From NCBI RefSeq assembly GCF_900114315.1, contig NZ_FOSQ01000001.1:474202-538201 (forward strand): a stretch of DNA of 64,000 nucleotides, given 5' to 3'. Position 1 is the stretch's first letter, and each line of letters starts with the position of its first letter. The position numbers and the translations under genes are program-made. The notes below the pieces were generated by a model. The model saw only the letters and a list, made by a program, of their open reading frames with translations, was not told where the DNA came from and ran no database searches. Source of the stretch: Falsiroseomonas stagni DSM 19981. GTDB taxonomy: Bacteria > Pseudomonadota > Alphaproteobacteria > Acetobacterales > Acetobacteraceae. Of the stretch, positions 8,183 to 15,208 are shown one piece after another.

Positions 8183-8810
8183 GGGGCAGGGCCGCGTAGG
8201 GCAGGGCACGGAAGCTGGTGGCATGGAGGGCGATGTCGCGCCAGACATCGCCGGTGACGTAGGGATCGGGCGCCATCCAGGCGCGTGCGGTGTCGTGGCT
8301 GGTGTGGCGGGTCACGGCGATGGAGCCGCGCATCGTGGTGCCATCGGCGGCCAGGATCGCGCCGCCGAACAGCAGCGTGCCGTCGGCTGCCATGGGGCGA
8401 ACCCGGTCGAAATGGCCCTGGCGATGCGCCATCCGGCGGTCCAGCGCGCCGGCATCGGTGCCGTCCCAGGCGATGATGACGGTGTGGGTGCGGCCCTGCG
8501 GCGGACCATCCGGCCAGCCCTGGTAGGGCAGGGGCGCGATGCGGAAGGGGTGCGTTTCGACGCGCTGCCAGACCCCGCGGCGGGCGAAGGGCTCGGCGGC
8601 CAGATAGGCATCGCGGGCGGCGTCGTCGCCGGCGATCATCATCAGGGAACCGAGGCTGCGCCCGGCCTCGTCATGCAGGGGCAGGCCGAGCAGCAGGCGG
8701 CCCGCCGCGGCCTCCGCCGTGATGAAGGCCACATGATCGTCCCGCGCCGCGGCGCGGCGGGCGGGGGCGTCGGAATCCGTGCCGTCGAAGGCCAGGATGG
8801 CATGGGTCAT
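8175..8810 (-). CDS. Tandem YciI-domain protein
   Basis: A 211-residue protein made of two YciI-like ferredoxin-fold halves. The first begins ILAFDGTDSDAPARR and the second IIAWDGTDAGALDRR, each followed by a similar GRLLLG / GTLLFGG strand and a motif ending in the VWxxV-THPFR or VWRDI-ATSFR segment. Single YciI domains are about 95 residues, so this is an internal duplication with fusion. YciI proteins carry a His/Asp site and resemble dehalogenases, but their reactions are mostly unknown. It overlaps the AhpD-like gene by 8 bp. A MITE lies just upstream. Confidence 0.8.
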   Translation of the reverse strand: MTHAILAFDGTDSDAPARRAAARDDHVAFITAEAAAGRLLLGLPLHDEAGRSLGSLMMIAGDDAARDAYLAAEPFARRGVWQRVETHPFRIAPLPYQGWPDGPPQGRTHTVIIAWDGTDAGALDRRMAHRQGHFDRVRPMAADGTLLFGGAILAADGTTMRGSIAVTRHTSHDTARAWMAPDPYVTGDVWRDIALHATSFRALPYAALPHA

Positions 8811-8865
8811 CGCTGGTCTCCGTCAGAAGGGGAACCGCCTGCGCGGCTCCCCCCTGCGCGACTCA

Positions 8866-8963
8866 GAGCCTGTGAAAGAATCGAGCTTGAGCATTAATGT
8901 CCGTTGAAATCATTGGTCTTTTTCCTCGGATTCCGGCGCTTTCGGGCATTAATTCACAAGCTC
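8866..8963. mobile_element. 98-bp MITE, copy 1 (TNA target site duplication)
   Basis: An AT-richer 98-bp element with imperfect terminal inverted repeats GAGCCTGTGAA / TTCACAAGCTC. It is flanked on both sides by TCA (8863-8865 and 8964-8966), a 3-bp target duplication of TNA type as made by some IS5-family transposases. A second copy at 13008-13105 differs at only two positions. No transposase is encoded, so it must be mobilised in trans. The right-hand TCA is the TGA stop codon of phbB on the minus strand, so the insertion left the phbB protein intact. Confidence 0.85.
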
Positions 8964-9686
8964 TCAATACATGTGCTGGCCGCCGTTGATGGACAGCGTG
9001 GAGCCGGTGATGAAGTCGGCCTCGTCCGCCGTCAGGAAGGCGACGCCGCGCGCGATGTCCTGCGCGGTGCCGAGGCGCCCGCGCGGGATGCGCGCGATGA
9101 TCTTCTCCAGCACGTCGGCGGGGACGGCGCGCACCATCTCCGTGTCCACATAGCCGGGCGCTACCGCGTTCACCGTGACCTGGTTGCGCGCGCCTTCCTG
9201 GGCCAGCGCCTTGGTGAAGCCGTGGATGCCGGACTTGGCGGCGGCGTAGTTCACCTGGCCGAGCTGCCCGGCCTGGCCGTTGACGGAGCCGATATTGACG
9301 ATGCGGCCGAACTTCCGGCTGCTCATCCCGTCCCACACGGCCTTGCACATGTTGTAGCAGCTGCCGAGGTTCGTATCGATGACGTCGTCCCACATCTGGC
9401 GCGTCAGCTTGCGCATCATCGCGTCGCGCGTGATGCCGGCGTTGTTCACCAGGACCTCGACGGGACCGACCTCGGCCTCGATCTTCTGCACGGCGGCGAC
9501 GCAGGCGTCGTAGTCGCCGACATCGAACTTGTAGCAGGGGATGCCGGTGCGCTCGGTGAAGGCCTGTGCGGCCGCGTCGTTGCCGGCGTAGGAGGCGACG
9601 ACCTTGCGGCCGGCGGCCTGCAGCGCCTCGCTGATCGCGGCGCCAATGCCACGCTGCCCACCCGTCACCAATGCTACACGTGCCAT
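8964..9686 (-). CDS. phbB: Acetoacetyl-CoA reductase
   Basis: PhbB reduces acetoacetyl-CoA to (R)-3-hydroxybutyryl-CoA with NADPH, supplying monomers for polyhydroxybutyrate. The 240-residue SDR has the cofactor motif TGGQRGIG at residues 8-15, NNAGITRD, the catalytic Ser in VNIGSVNGQ and the Tyr/Lys pair in NYAAAKSG, plus the diagnostic end ITGSTLSINGGQHMY. The ATG at 9686 is chosen over longer starts because a GGGAGAG ribosome binding site precedes it. No phaA or phaC is in the window. The stop codon is the target site of a MITE. Confidence 0.95.
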   Translation of the reverse strand: MARVALVTGGQRGIGAAISEALQAAGRKVVASYAGNDAAAQAFTERTGIPCYKFDVGDYDACVAAVQKIEAEVGPVEVLVNNAGITRDAMMRKLTRQMWDDVIDTNLGSCYNMCKAVWDGMSSRKFGRIVNIGSVNGQAGQLGQVNYAAAKSGIHGFTKALAQEGARNQVTVNAVAPGYVDTEMVRAVPADVLEKIIARIPRGRLGTAQDIARGVAFLTADEADFITGSTLSINGGQHMY

Positions 9687-9834
9687 GCGGCTCTCCCACC
9701 CTGTTGTCGCGGCGCCTGCGGCGCCATCGGCTTCCCTGCATGCCGCCCGGCCGGGGCCCGGCGGCACGCCCCCATCCTCGCGCGCCGGGCGGCGGAGAGC
9801 AAACAGGCATCGCGATCCGCCCGCGCAATCCGGT

Positions 9835-9876
9835 TTGATTCACATCAAGGCGCCCCCGGCGGCATGGCCCTAGCAT
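9835..9876 (+). promoter_or_regulatory. FNR-type site and -10 element (candidate class II promoter)
   Basis: TTGATTCACATCAA at 9835-9848 is a perfect FNR/FixK-type palindrome (TTGAT-N4-ATCAA), centred at 9841.5. A -10-like hexamer TAGCAT lies at 9871-9876. This places a start near 9882-9884 and the palindrome at about -41.5, the standard class II activator position. The site would be bound by an oxygen- or redox-responsive Crp/Fnr regulator. It lies in a 303-bp gap between phbB (minus strand) and a glycosyltransferase-like gene (plus strand), so it might also affect phbB. Confidence 0.6.
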
Positions 9877-9882
9877 CCCTCC

Positions 9883-9972
9883 TGTCCCGAGGCGCCTCGA
9901 CGTGCCGCACGGACGTTCCTGGACGTTTCCTCCCTGAACTGAGCCCCGGCGGGTGACCGTCGGGGATTTTTT
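9883..9972 (+). ncRNA. Candidate FNR-activated small RNA with anti-Shine-Dalgarno motif
   Basis: From the predicted start near 9883 to the terminator T run at 9972 is about 90 nt without a convincing coding frame. The RNA would hold a 12-nt palindrome (CGAGGCGCCTCG, 9888-9899), two near copies of GGACGTTCCT (9911-9931), a single-stranded CCTCCC at 9929-9934 and a strong intrinsic terminator. Anti-SD CCUCC motifs next to a terminator are typical of trans-acting sRNAs in alphaproteobacteria. Alternatives are a leader and attenuator for the downstream gene, with a possible 11-codon GTG-started peptide at 9902-9937. Confidence 0.5.
9944..9972 (+). terminator. Strong Rho-independent terminator
   Basis: An 8-bp stem (CCCCGGCG at 9944-9951 with CGTCGGGG at 9958-9965, one G-T wobble) and a 6-nt loop are followed by ATTTTTT. 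No protein-coding gene on the plus strand lies upstream within this gap, which is the main reason to suspect a short RNA gene. It lies 17 bp before the start of the glycosyltransferase-like gene. Confidence 0.8.
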
Positions 9973-9989
9973 GCGGCCGGGTCGCCGGG

Positions 9990-10973
9990 ATGTGGCATGA
10001 ACGCCTCCCCAGCGCCGAGCCACCCTTGCCGCCCCCCATCGCCATCCTGGCCTTCGACCGGCCGCACTACCTGAAGCCGGTCCTGGAATCACTGCTCGCC
10101 CAGCGCGGTGCCTCCCTCCGGCAGCACCGGGTGTTCCTGTTCCAGGATGGGGCGCGCAACCGCTACAGCGGCGCCTGGCGCGGCGACCCCGCCGCCATCG
10201 CCGAAAGCACCGCCCTGTTCCGCGCCCTGGTGCCCTGGGGGGAGGTCGTGCCGGCCGGGGACAATATCGGCGTTGCGGAGAACGTGCTGCGCGCGGAGCG
10301 CGTGGTCTTCGAGGACCTGGCCGAGCCCATCGCCTGGTTCTTCGAGGACGATCTCCTCCTGCATCCCGACTACCTGCGCAACCTGGCGCATCTGTCCGCC
10401 ATGGCGCTGGCGGAGGAGGCGATCGGCTATGTGAGTTGCGTGGGCGACCATGTGGCCCCCCTGGCGGTGCAGCGCGCCCGCCAAGCCGATTTGGTGCCCA
10501 TGGCGATGAACTGGGCCTTCGGGCTGACGCGCCGGCACTGGCAGGCGATGCAGCCCCTGCTGGAGCCCTTCCATGCCGCGGTGCTGGGGCAGGACTACGC
10601 GGCCAGGTCCACGGCGGCGATCATCGGCGCCTGCCAGGCGGCGGGACTGCCCGTGCATTCCTCCTCCCAGGACAATGCCAGGCGGGTCGCCACCTGCGTG
10701 CTGGGGCGCAATGCCCTCAACAGCGTCGTGGTCCTGGGGCGCTACATCGGGGAGGCCGGGCTGCACATGACACCCGCGATGTTCCGGGAGCGTCGCTATG
10801 GCGCGGCGCGCTGGCTGAAGCGCGTGGAGCCGGCATTCGTCTGCCCGGACCCGGCTGCGCTGGCGGCGATGCGGGCGGCGGTGATGGCCAAGCAGGTGGA
10901 GCGGGCCGCCGCCGCCGCCGCGCGGCTCTTCCCTGCCGCCAGCGCCATCCCGGCGCCCCCGGCGCGGCTGTAG
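9990..10973 (+). CDS. Glycosyltransferase-like protein (GT13/GNT-I-like)
   Basis: A 327-residue protein. The N-terminus (PPIAILAFDRPHYLKPVLESL) is a nucleotide-sugar-binding beta strand and helix. IAWFFEDDLLLHPDYLRNL carries an EDD motif like the metal-binding site of GNT-I family transferases. An Ala-rich helix ends the protein. There is no signal peptide or membrane segment. The acceptor is unknown. The gene follows a strong terminator by 17 bp, so it needs its own promoter or readthrough. Confidence 0.65.
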   Translation: MWHERLPSAEPPLPPPIAILAFDRPHYLKPVLESLLAQRGASLRQHRVFLFQDGARNRYSGAWRGDPAAIAESTALFRALVPWGEVVPAGDNIGVAENVLRAERVVFEDLAEPIAWFFEDDLLLHPDYLRNLAHLSAMALAEEAIGYVSCVGDHVAPLAVQRARQADLVPMAMNWAFGLTRRHWQAMQPLLEPFHAAVLGQDYAARSTAAIIGACQAAGLPVHSSSQDNARRVATCVLGRNALNSVVVLGRYIGEAGLHMTPAMFRERRYGAARWLKRVEPAFVCPDPAALAAMRAAVMAKQVERAAAAAARLFPAASAIPAPPARL

Positions 10974-11026
10974 CGGCGCGCGGGTGCGCAACCCTTGGTG
11001 GAAAATGGAGCAAAGCGATTTGGCCT

Positions 11027-11040
11027 TCACGTAGACGTGA
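11027..11040. promoter_or_regulatory. Perfect palindrome TCACGT-AG-ACGTGA
   Basis: Two 6-bp inverted half sites with a 2-bp spacer lie 56 bp upstream of the small gene at 11096. A TATGCAAT sequence follows at 11045-11052 and could serve as a -10 region. The arrangement suggests an operator for a dimeric regulator, but no regulator is identifiable from the sequence. Confidence 0.35.
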
Positions 11041-11095
11041 TCGGTATGCAATACGCTTGGCATCGGCCGCGCTTGGGCCCCCCAGGACCAACACC

Positions 11096-11281
11096 ATGCA
11101 GACCCCGCTGCCTGCCCCCTCCGATGGCGACAAGACCGATCAGGCTGCCATCATGTTGATGCTGGCCTATGTCGAGGCGGAATGCCGACGCCTGGGCGCC
11201 GATGCCGCGGCGCGATACGCGGCCATGGCGGCGTCGCTGCTGCCTGGCCGGGGCGCTCCCCCGGGGTCGACCCTGCACTGA
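11096..11281 (+). CDS. Small hypothetical protein
   Basis: A 61-residue protein from ATG 11096, with an AGGA about 10 bp upstream. The middle is a predicted amphipathic helix (QAAIMLMLAYVEAECRRLG) followed by AARYAAMAASLL. No known domain is recognised. It has an upstream palindrome and a downstream hairpin followed by ATTT, so it may be a monocistronic unit. Confidence 0.55.
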   Translation: MQTPLPAPSDGDKTDQAAIMLMLAYVEAECRRLGADAAARYAAMAASLLPGRGAPPGSTLH

Positions 11282-11294
11282 CGGGGCGTCCCGG

Positions 11295-11313
11295 CCCCGC
11301 CGGCGCGGGGATT
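11295..11313 (+). terminator. Probable terminator of the small gene
   Basis: A 6-bp stem CCCCGC / GCGGGG (11295-11300 with 11305-11310) is followed by ATTT. It lies 14 bp after the stop of the 61-residue gene and 3 bp before the 3' end of metW on the other strand. Confidence 0.5.
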
Positions 11314-11315
11314 TG

Positions 11316-11966
11316 TCAGCCCCGCCGCAGCAGGAACAGCGCCTGTTCGCCGAACAGGTTCGCCAGCCAGGGCGAGCGTTTCCAGGGCGAACTCAGGCCC
11401 TTGTCGTCCACGGCCAGCCACTTCTCCACGACATAGCCTTCCATCGCGCAGAGGGCGAAGAAGTCCCGGATGGTGCAGGGGTGGATGTTCGGCGTCTCGT
11501 ACCAGGGATGGTTCCAGGTCTCGGTATCCGGCATCCGGCCTTCCAGCAGCAGCTTCACCCGCAGCTGCCAATGGCCGAAATTGGGGAAGGAGACGATGGC
11601 CCGCGCGCCGATGCGCAGCATCTGGTGCAGCACCTCCTTCGGCCGCTCCACCGCCTGCAGGGTGCGGGAGAGCACCACATAGTCGAAGGCGCCATCGGGG
11701 TAGAAGGCGAGGTCGGCATCGGCGTCACCGTGGATCACGGGCAGGCCGGCCGCGACCGCTTCCGTCGCCTCCGCCATGTCGATCTCGATGCCCCGGGCGT
11801 CGGCGCCCTTCAGGCGCGTGAGGTGTTCGATCAGCGCACCATCGCCGCAGCCGATGTCCAGCACTCGGGCGCCGGGCTGGATCATCTCCGCGATCAGGCG
11901 GAGGTCGAGGCGCATGTTCTTGGCGACGAAGCGCACCTCGGCGGCGTCGGGCACGGGCATTCCCAT
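11316..11966 (-). CDS. metW: Methionine biosynthesis protein MetW
   Basis: A 216-residue methyltransferase-fold protein with motif I VLDIGCGDGALIEHL, the ARGIEIDMAE acidic strand and the MetW hallmark FPNFGHWQLRVKLLLEGRMP, followed by TPNIHPCTIRDFFALC. MetW partners MetX in homoserine acetylation and methionine synthesis in bacteria that have both. Here metX lies about 4.9 kb away on the same strand instead of adjacent. The ATG at 11966 is preferred over upstream starts because it gives the usual family length. Confidence 0.9.
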   Translation of the reverse strand: MGMPVPDAAEVRFVAKNMRLDLRLIAEMIQPGARVLDIGCGDGALIEHLTRLKGADARGIEIDMAEATEAVAAGLPVIHGDADADLAFYPDGAFDYVVLSRTLQAVERPKEVLHQMLRIGARAIVSFPNFGHWQLRVKLLLEGRMPDTETWNHPWYETPNIHPCTIRDFFALCAMEGYVVEKWLAVDDKGLSSPWKRSPWLANLFGEQALFLLRRG

Positions 11967-12024
11967 CCGTTGCAGGCGTCCCGCGCGGTCTAGCTTTCCC
12001 GCGCGGGCACGTCCAGCAGCGGGG

Positions 12025-12978
12025 TCAGGACGTCGCTTCCTGCCAGGACAGGCGGCGGGCCATGAAGTTCCGGTAGACCTGTTCCCCGGCCACGATGGGC
12101 GCGAATTCCTCGCTGGCCGGTGCCTCTCCAACCAGCGTCATCGGGTCGATGCGGGTGTGGTAGGACGGGTGGACGAAGAGCGGGATCGAATAGCGTTCGC
12201 GCCCCGACCGGTTGACCACCTGGTGCAGCGCCGCCTGGTAGCGGCCATTGGTCCAGCGGCGCAGCAGCTTGCCGGCATTCACCACCATCGCCTCCCGGTT
12301 CGGCACCACCGGCAGCCAGTCGCCGGACGGGCCCTGCACCGCGAGCCCGCCATTCATGTCCTGCACCAGCATGGTGATCAGGCCTTCATCGGCATGGGCG
12401 CGGACGCCGATATCGGTTCGGTCGGCGATGGCTTCCGCCGGCGGATAGTGGACCACGCGCATGTTGGAATAGCTCTCGCGCGCGGCATCCGCGAAGAAAT
12501 CCTCCGCCACGCCGAGGTGGATGGCCACCGCGGTCAGCACCTGCTGGCCGGCGTCATACATGGCGCGGTAGCAGGCCTGCACGCGTTCGCGGAAGCCGGG
12601 CATGTCGGGCCAGGGCGTCTCCGCATGGAAGGGCAGGTCGCGCAGCGCCGGGTCCTCGGGCCGCGTGAAATGGCCGATGCTGAAGGCCTCGTGCCCGCCC
12701 GGCTTCTGGCCGGGCAGCGCGGAGTCGAACATCGGCACATAGCCGCGGTTGTTCCGGCGATCCTGGACCTGGCGCTTCCAGTCCTCTGGCCGGTCGAAGA
12801 AGGCCTCGGCCGCCGCGAAGGCGCCCTGGAGCGCCTCCTGCGGCACGCCATGGCCGACCAGCTGGACGAAGCCGTAGCGTTCGAAGGCCTGGCCGATGGC
12901 CTTGGCGACATGCGCGCGATCGGCGCCGGAGCCGTGCAGGAAGGGCTCGAAATCCAGGATCGGGATGGTGTCGTTCAT
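12025..12978 (-). CDS. Isopenicillin N synthase-like 2OG-Fe(II) oxygenase
   Basis: A 317-residue non-haem iron oxygenase. The N-terminal DIOX_N domain begins TIPILDFEPFL and includes YGFVQLVGHGVP. The C-terminal jelly roll has the iron ligands HADEG (HxD, near residue 205) and ALHQVVN, with the 2-oxoglutarate-binding RERYSIPLF (RxS). It resembles plant-like gibberellin/flavonoid oxygenases and bacterial relatives; the substrate is unknown. Only 26 bp separate its start from the duplicated target site of the second MITE, which leaves a GAGGAAC ribosome binding site intact. Confidence 0.88.
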   Translation of the reverse strand: MNDTIPILDFEPFLHGSGADRAHVAKAIGQAFERYGFVQLVGHGVPQEALQGAFAAAEAFFDRPEDWKRQVQDRRNNRGYVPMFDSALPGQKPGGHEAFSIGHFTRPEDPALRDLPFHAETPWPDMPGFRERVQACYRAMYDAGQQVLTAVAIHLGVAEDFFADAARESYSNMRVVHYPPAEAIADRTDIGVRAHADEGLITMLVQDMNGGLAVQGPSGDWLPVVPNREAMVVNAGKLLRRWTNGRYQAALHQVVNRSGRERYSIPLFVHPSYHTRIDPMTLVGEAPASEEFAPIVAGEQVYRNFMARRLSWQEATS

Positions 12979-13007
12979 CGTGGGGTTCCTCGGCTGGCCT
13001 GGCGTCA

Positions 13008-13105
13008 GAGCCTGTGAAAGAATCGAGCTTGAGCATTAATGCCCGTTGAAATCATTGGTCTTTTTTCTCGGATTCCGGCGCTTTCGGGCATTAATTCACA
13101 AGCTC
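13008..13105. mobile_element. 98-bp MITE, copy 2 (TNA target site duplication)
   Basis: This copy matches the one at 8866-8963 at 96 of 98 positions and lies in the same orientation. It has the same terminal inverted repeats and is flanked by TCA at 13005-13007 and 13106-13108. Inside, ATTAATGCCCG and CGGGCATTAAT form a perfect 11-bp inverted repeat; copy 1 has one mismatch there. The right-hand TCA is the TGA stop codon of the NMT1-type receptor gene, so that protein is unchanged. Confidence 0.85.
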
Positions 13106-14137
13106 TCAGCTCGTCACCACCAGGCGGCGATCGGCGGCCGGCGGCAGGAAGGCGTCGGTGTAGACATCCTCCGGCTTCAGCTTCGGCGCCATGCCATAGG
13201 CTTCCTCCACCGCCGTGAGCCCCAGCTGGAAGCGGGAAGGCACCACGGAGGACAGGCCGTTCGCCATCACATGGTCGGAGACGATCTGCTCCCGCAGCGA
13301 GACCTGCTGGCGCTCCGCCTCGATCGCGACATCGGTCAGCGGCTCCGCCGCCTTCAGCGCGGCGATGCAGCCGGCGGGATCGCGATGCGCTTCCCGCAGC
13401 GACCGGATGCCGCCGGCGACGACGGCGCGGACCAGTTCCGGGTTGCGCCGCGCATAGTCGCGCGTGGTCAGCCAGCAGGTGCCGTACAGCGGCAGGCCGT
13501 AGTCCCGGTACCAGAGGATGCGCTGCTGCGGCCAATCCATGCCGAGCGCCTTCAGAGACATGCCCGTGCTGGTGGCGGCGCCGGTGATGCCATCGGCCCG
13601 GCGCTGCACCAGCATCGGCTCCCGCAGTTCCGGGCGCACCGTCAGCCAGTTGACCTTGGATGCATCGAAGCCGGCGGCGCGGGCGAAGGCGGGGAAGATC
13701 TGGCGGCCGGCGTCGCTGTCGGGCGCGGCCAGGGTCCGACCCTCGAAATCCTTCGGCGCGCGGATCGGCCCTTCCTCCCGCACCGTGGCGCAGAGCAGGC
13801 TGCGGTCGCCGAAGACGCCGACCACGACCAGGCCGGCATTCGGGTTCTCCGCGATGAACTTGATGACGGGGTTTATGTCCGCCTGGGCGATTTCATAGGC
13901 GCCACCCGCCACATCGATGGGCACGCGGCCCGATCCGAAGCCGCGGTCGATCTGCAGGTCGATGCCGGCGTCGCGGAAGAATCCCTTCTCCCGCCCGTAG
14001 AGCATGAAGGCGTTCGGGCCCTGGAAGGCCCAGTCCACCTGGTATTTCACGCGCGGCAGGGCCTGGGCGCGAAGGGTGGCGGGGGCGGCGACCAGGCTGG
14101 CGGCGGCAAGGCCAAGGGCACGGCGGGTGATCGGCAT
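13106..14137 (-). CDS. ABC-type solute-binding protein, NMT1/SsuA/ThiY-like
   Basis: A 343-residue periplasmic receptor. The N-terminus (MPITRRALGLAAASLVAAP) is a Tat-like signal peptide with a twin Arg, cleaved near ATLRAQA. The mature part begins with KYQVDWAFQGPNAFMLYGREKGFF, typical of NMT1 receptors for thiamine precursors, sulfonates or nitriles. No ABC permease or ATPase is encoded nearby. The ATG at 14137 has a GGAGA ribosome binding site. The gene ends at a MITE insertion. Confidence 0.85.
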   Translation of the reverse strand: MPITRRALGLAAASLVAAPATLRAQALPRVKYQVDWAFQGPNAFMLYGREKGFFRDAGIDLQIDRGFGSGRVPIDVAGGAYEIAQADINPVIKFIAENPNAGLVVVGVFGDRSLLCATVREEGPIRAPKDFEGRTLAAPDSDAGRQIFPAFARAAGFDASKVNWLTVRPELREPMLVQRRADGITGAATSTGMSLKALGMDWPQQRILWYRDYGLPLYGTCWLTTRDYARRNPELVRAVVAGGIRSLREAHRDPAGCIAALKAAEPLTDVAIEAERQQVSLREQIVSDHVMANGLSSVVPSRFQLGLTAVEEAYGMAPKLKPEDVYTDAFLPPAADRRLVVTS

Positions 14138-14190
14138 GGGCTGGATCTCCGGCTGGGTGGCCGAAGACAGGCAAGAAGCCTGCCAGCCCT

Positions 14191-15042
14191 TCAGGCGCGG
14201 GGCGGCAGGGTGGTGGTGGTGCCGCCGCTGGTCGCGGTCCAGCCGCTGACATCGATGACGAACATCCGCGGCGGCTCCACCAGGCGATGCACGGCCCGGC
14301 CGGGTTCCAGAAGCCATTCGACGTAGCCGGGGCGCGGGAAGCGCCGGCGCCGCTGCTGGCTGCGCCGCACATCCACCATCGCGGTCGGCGGTGCCCAGAC
14401 GATGTCCATGCCGCGATGCCGGAGGCGGCGATAGACATGCAGGTGCCCGCAGGCGATGACCTTCACGCCCCCCGCCACGCAGGCATCCAGGAAGCGGGCG
14501 CGCGGCGCCGGCGGGATGACGCTGGTGCTGAAGCCCTGGTCCGCCGGATCGGCATCGAAGGGCGGCATGTGGACGAAGACCATGGCGGCCTGCCCGCCGC
14601 GCGCGGCCAGCGCCTCCGACAGGAAGGCCTCCTGCGCCGCTTCCCCCGGCAATTCGCTGCCCATCAGCGCGGTATCAAGGCCGATGAGCCGCCAGCCCGC
14701 CACATCCTCGCTCCACCATTGCGGCCCGACATGGTCGCGCCAAGCCTGCATCCGCGCATCGTTGACGGGCTGGGCGAGGCGCGAGAAGGAGGGTGCCTCC
14801 CCGATGTCGTGATTGCCGGGGATGGCGAGGCAGCGCGGCCCCAGTGCCCGCAACGCGGCCGCGCCGAAGGCGAGGTCCGCCGGCGCCGCCGGCCCGTTGA
14901 AGGCGACATCGCCGCCATGGACGATGAGGTCCGGCGGATCGGCCTGCATCGCTTCATGGAAAACGGCCCAGTTGTCCGCGAAATAGCCATGAGTGGGCGA
15001 GAGATGGGTGTCCGACACATGCACCAAGCGAAGCGCGCCCAT
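14191..15042 (-). CDS. Calcineurin-like metallophosphoesterase
   Basis: A 283-residue protein with the dinuclear-metal motifs in order: HVSDTHLS (DxH), LIVHGGDVAFNG (GD), IPGNHDIG (GNHD), FVHMPPF and CGHLHVYRRL (GHxH). It probably hydrolyses phosphodiesters or monoesters in the cytoplasm, as no signal peptide is seen. It is upstream of the NMT1-type receptor on the same strand with a 53-bp gap and divergent from an SBP_bac_5 gene. Confidence 0.88.
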   Translation of the reverse strand: MGALRLVHVSDTHLSPTHGYFADNWAVFHEAMQADPPDLIVHGGDVAFNGPAAPADLAFGAAALRALGPRCLAIPGNHDIGEAPSFSRLAQPVNDARMQAWRDHVGPQWWSEDVAGWRLIGLDTALMGSELPGEAAQEAFLSEALAARGGQAAMVFVHMPPFDADPADQGFSTSVIPPAPRARFLDACVAGGVKVIACGHLHVYRRLRHRGMDIVWAPPTAMVDVRRSQQRRRRFPRPGYVEWLLEPGRAVHRLVEPPRMFVIDVSGWTATSGGTTTTLPPRA

Positions 15043-15208
15043 TCGACCCCTATCCCCTCAAGCCCGCGCATGATGCGGCAGGGCCGTGACAGGGGCGGGA
15101 CGCGGGGGTGACGTTTCGGCGAAGGCGGCTGTCACGGACCGGACGCCAAAGCGTCGTCGGCGCATCACGCGGCGCTGGCACACAGGGGCGAACCGAGGAG
15201 CCCCCGCC

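Noticed and set aside
9864-9956. Possible 30-residue peptide from ATG 9864
   Set aside because: It begins upstream of the predicted transcription start, has no ribosome binding site and ends inside the terminator hairpin. The RNA interpretation fits better, although an 11-codon leader peptide at 9902-9937 cannot be excluded.
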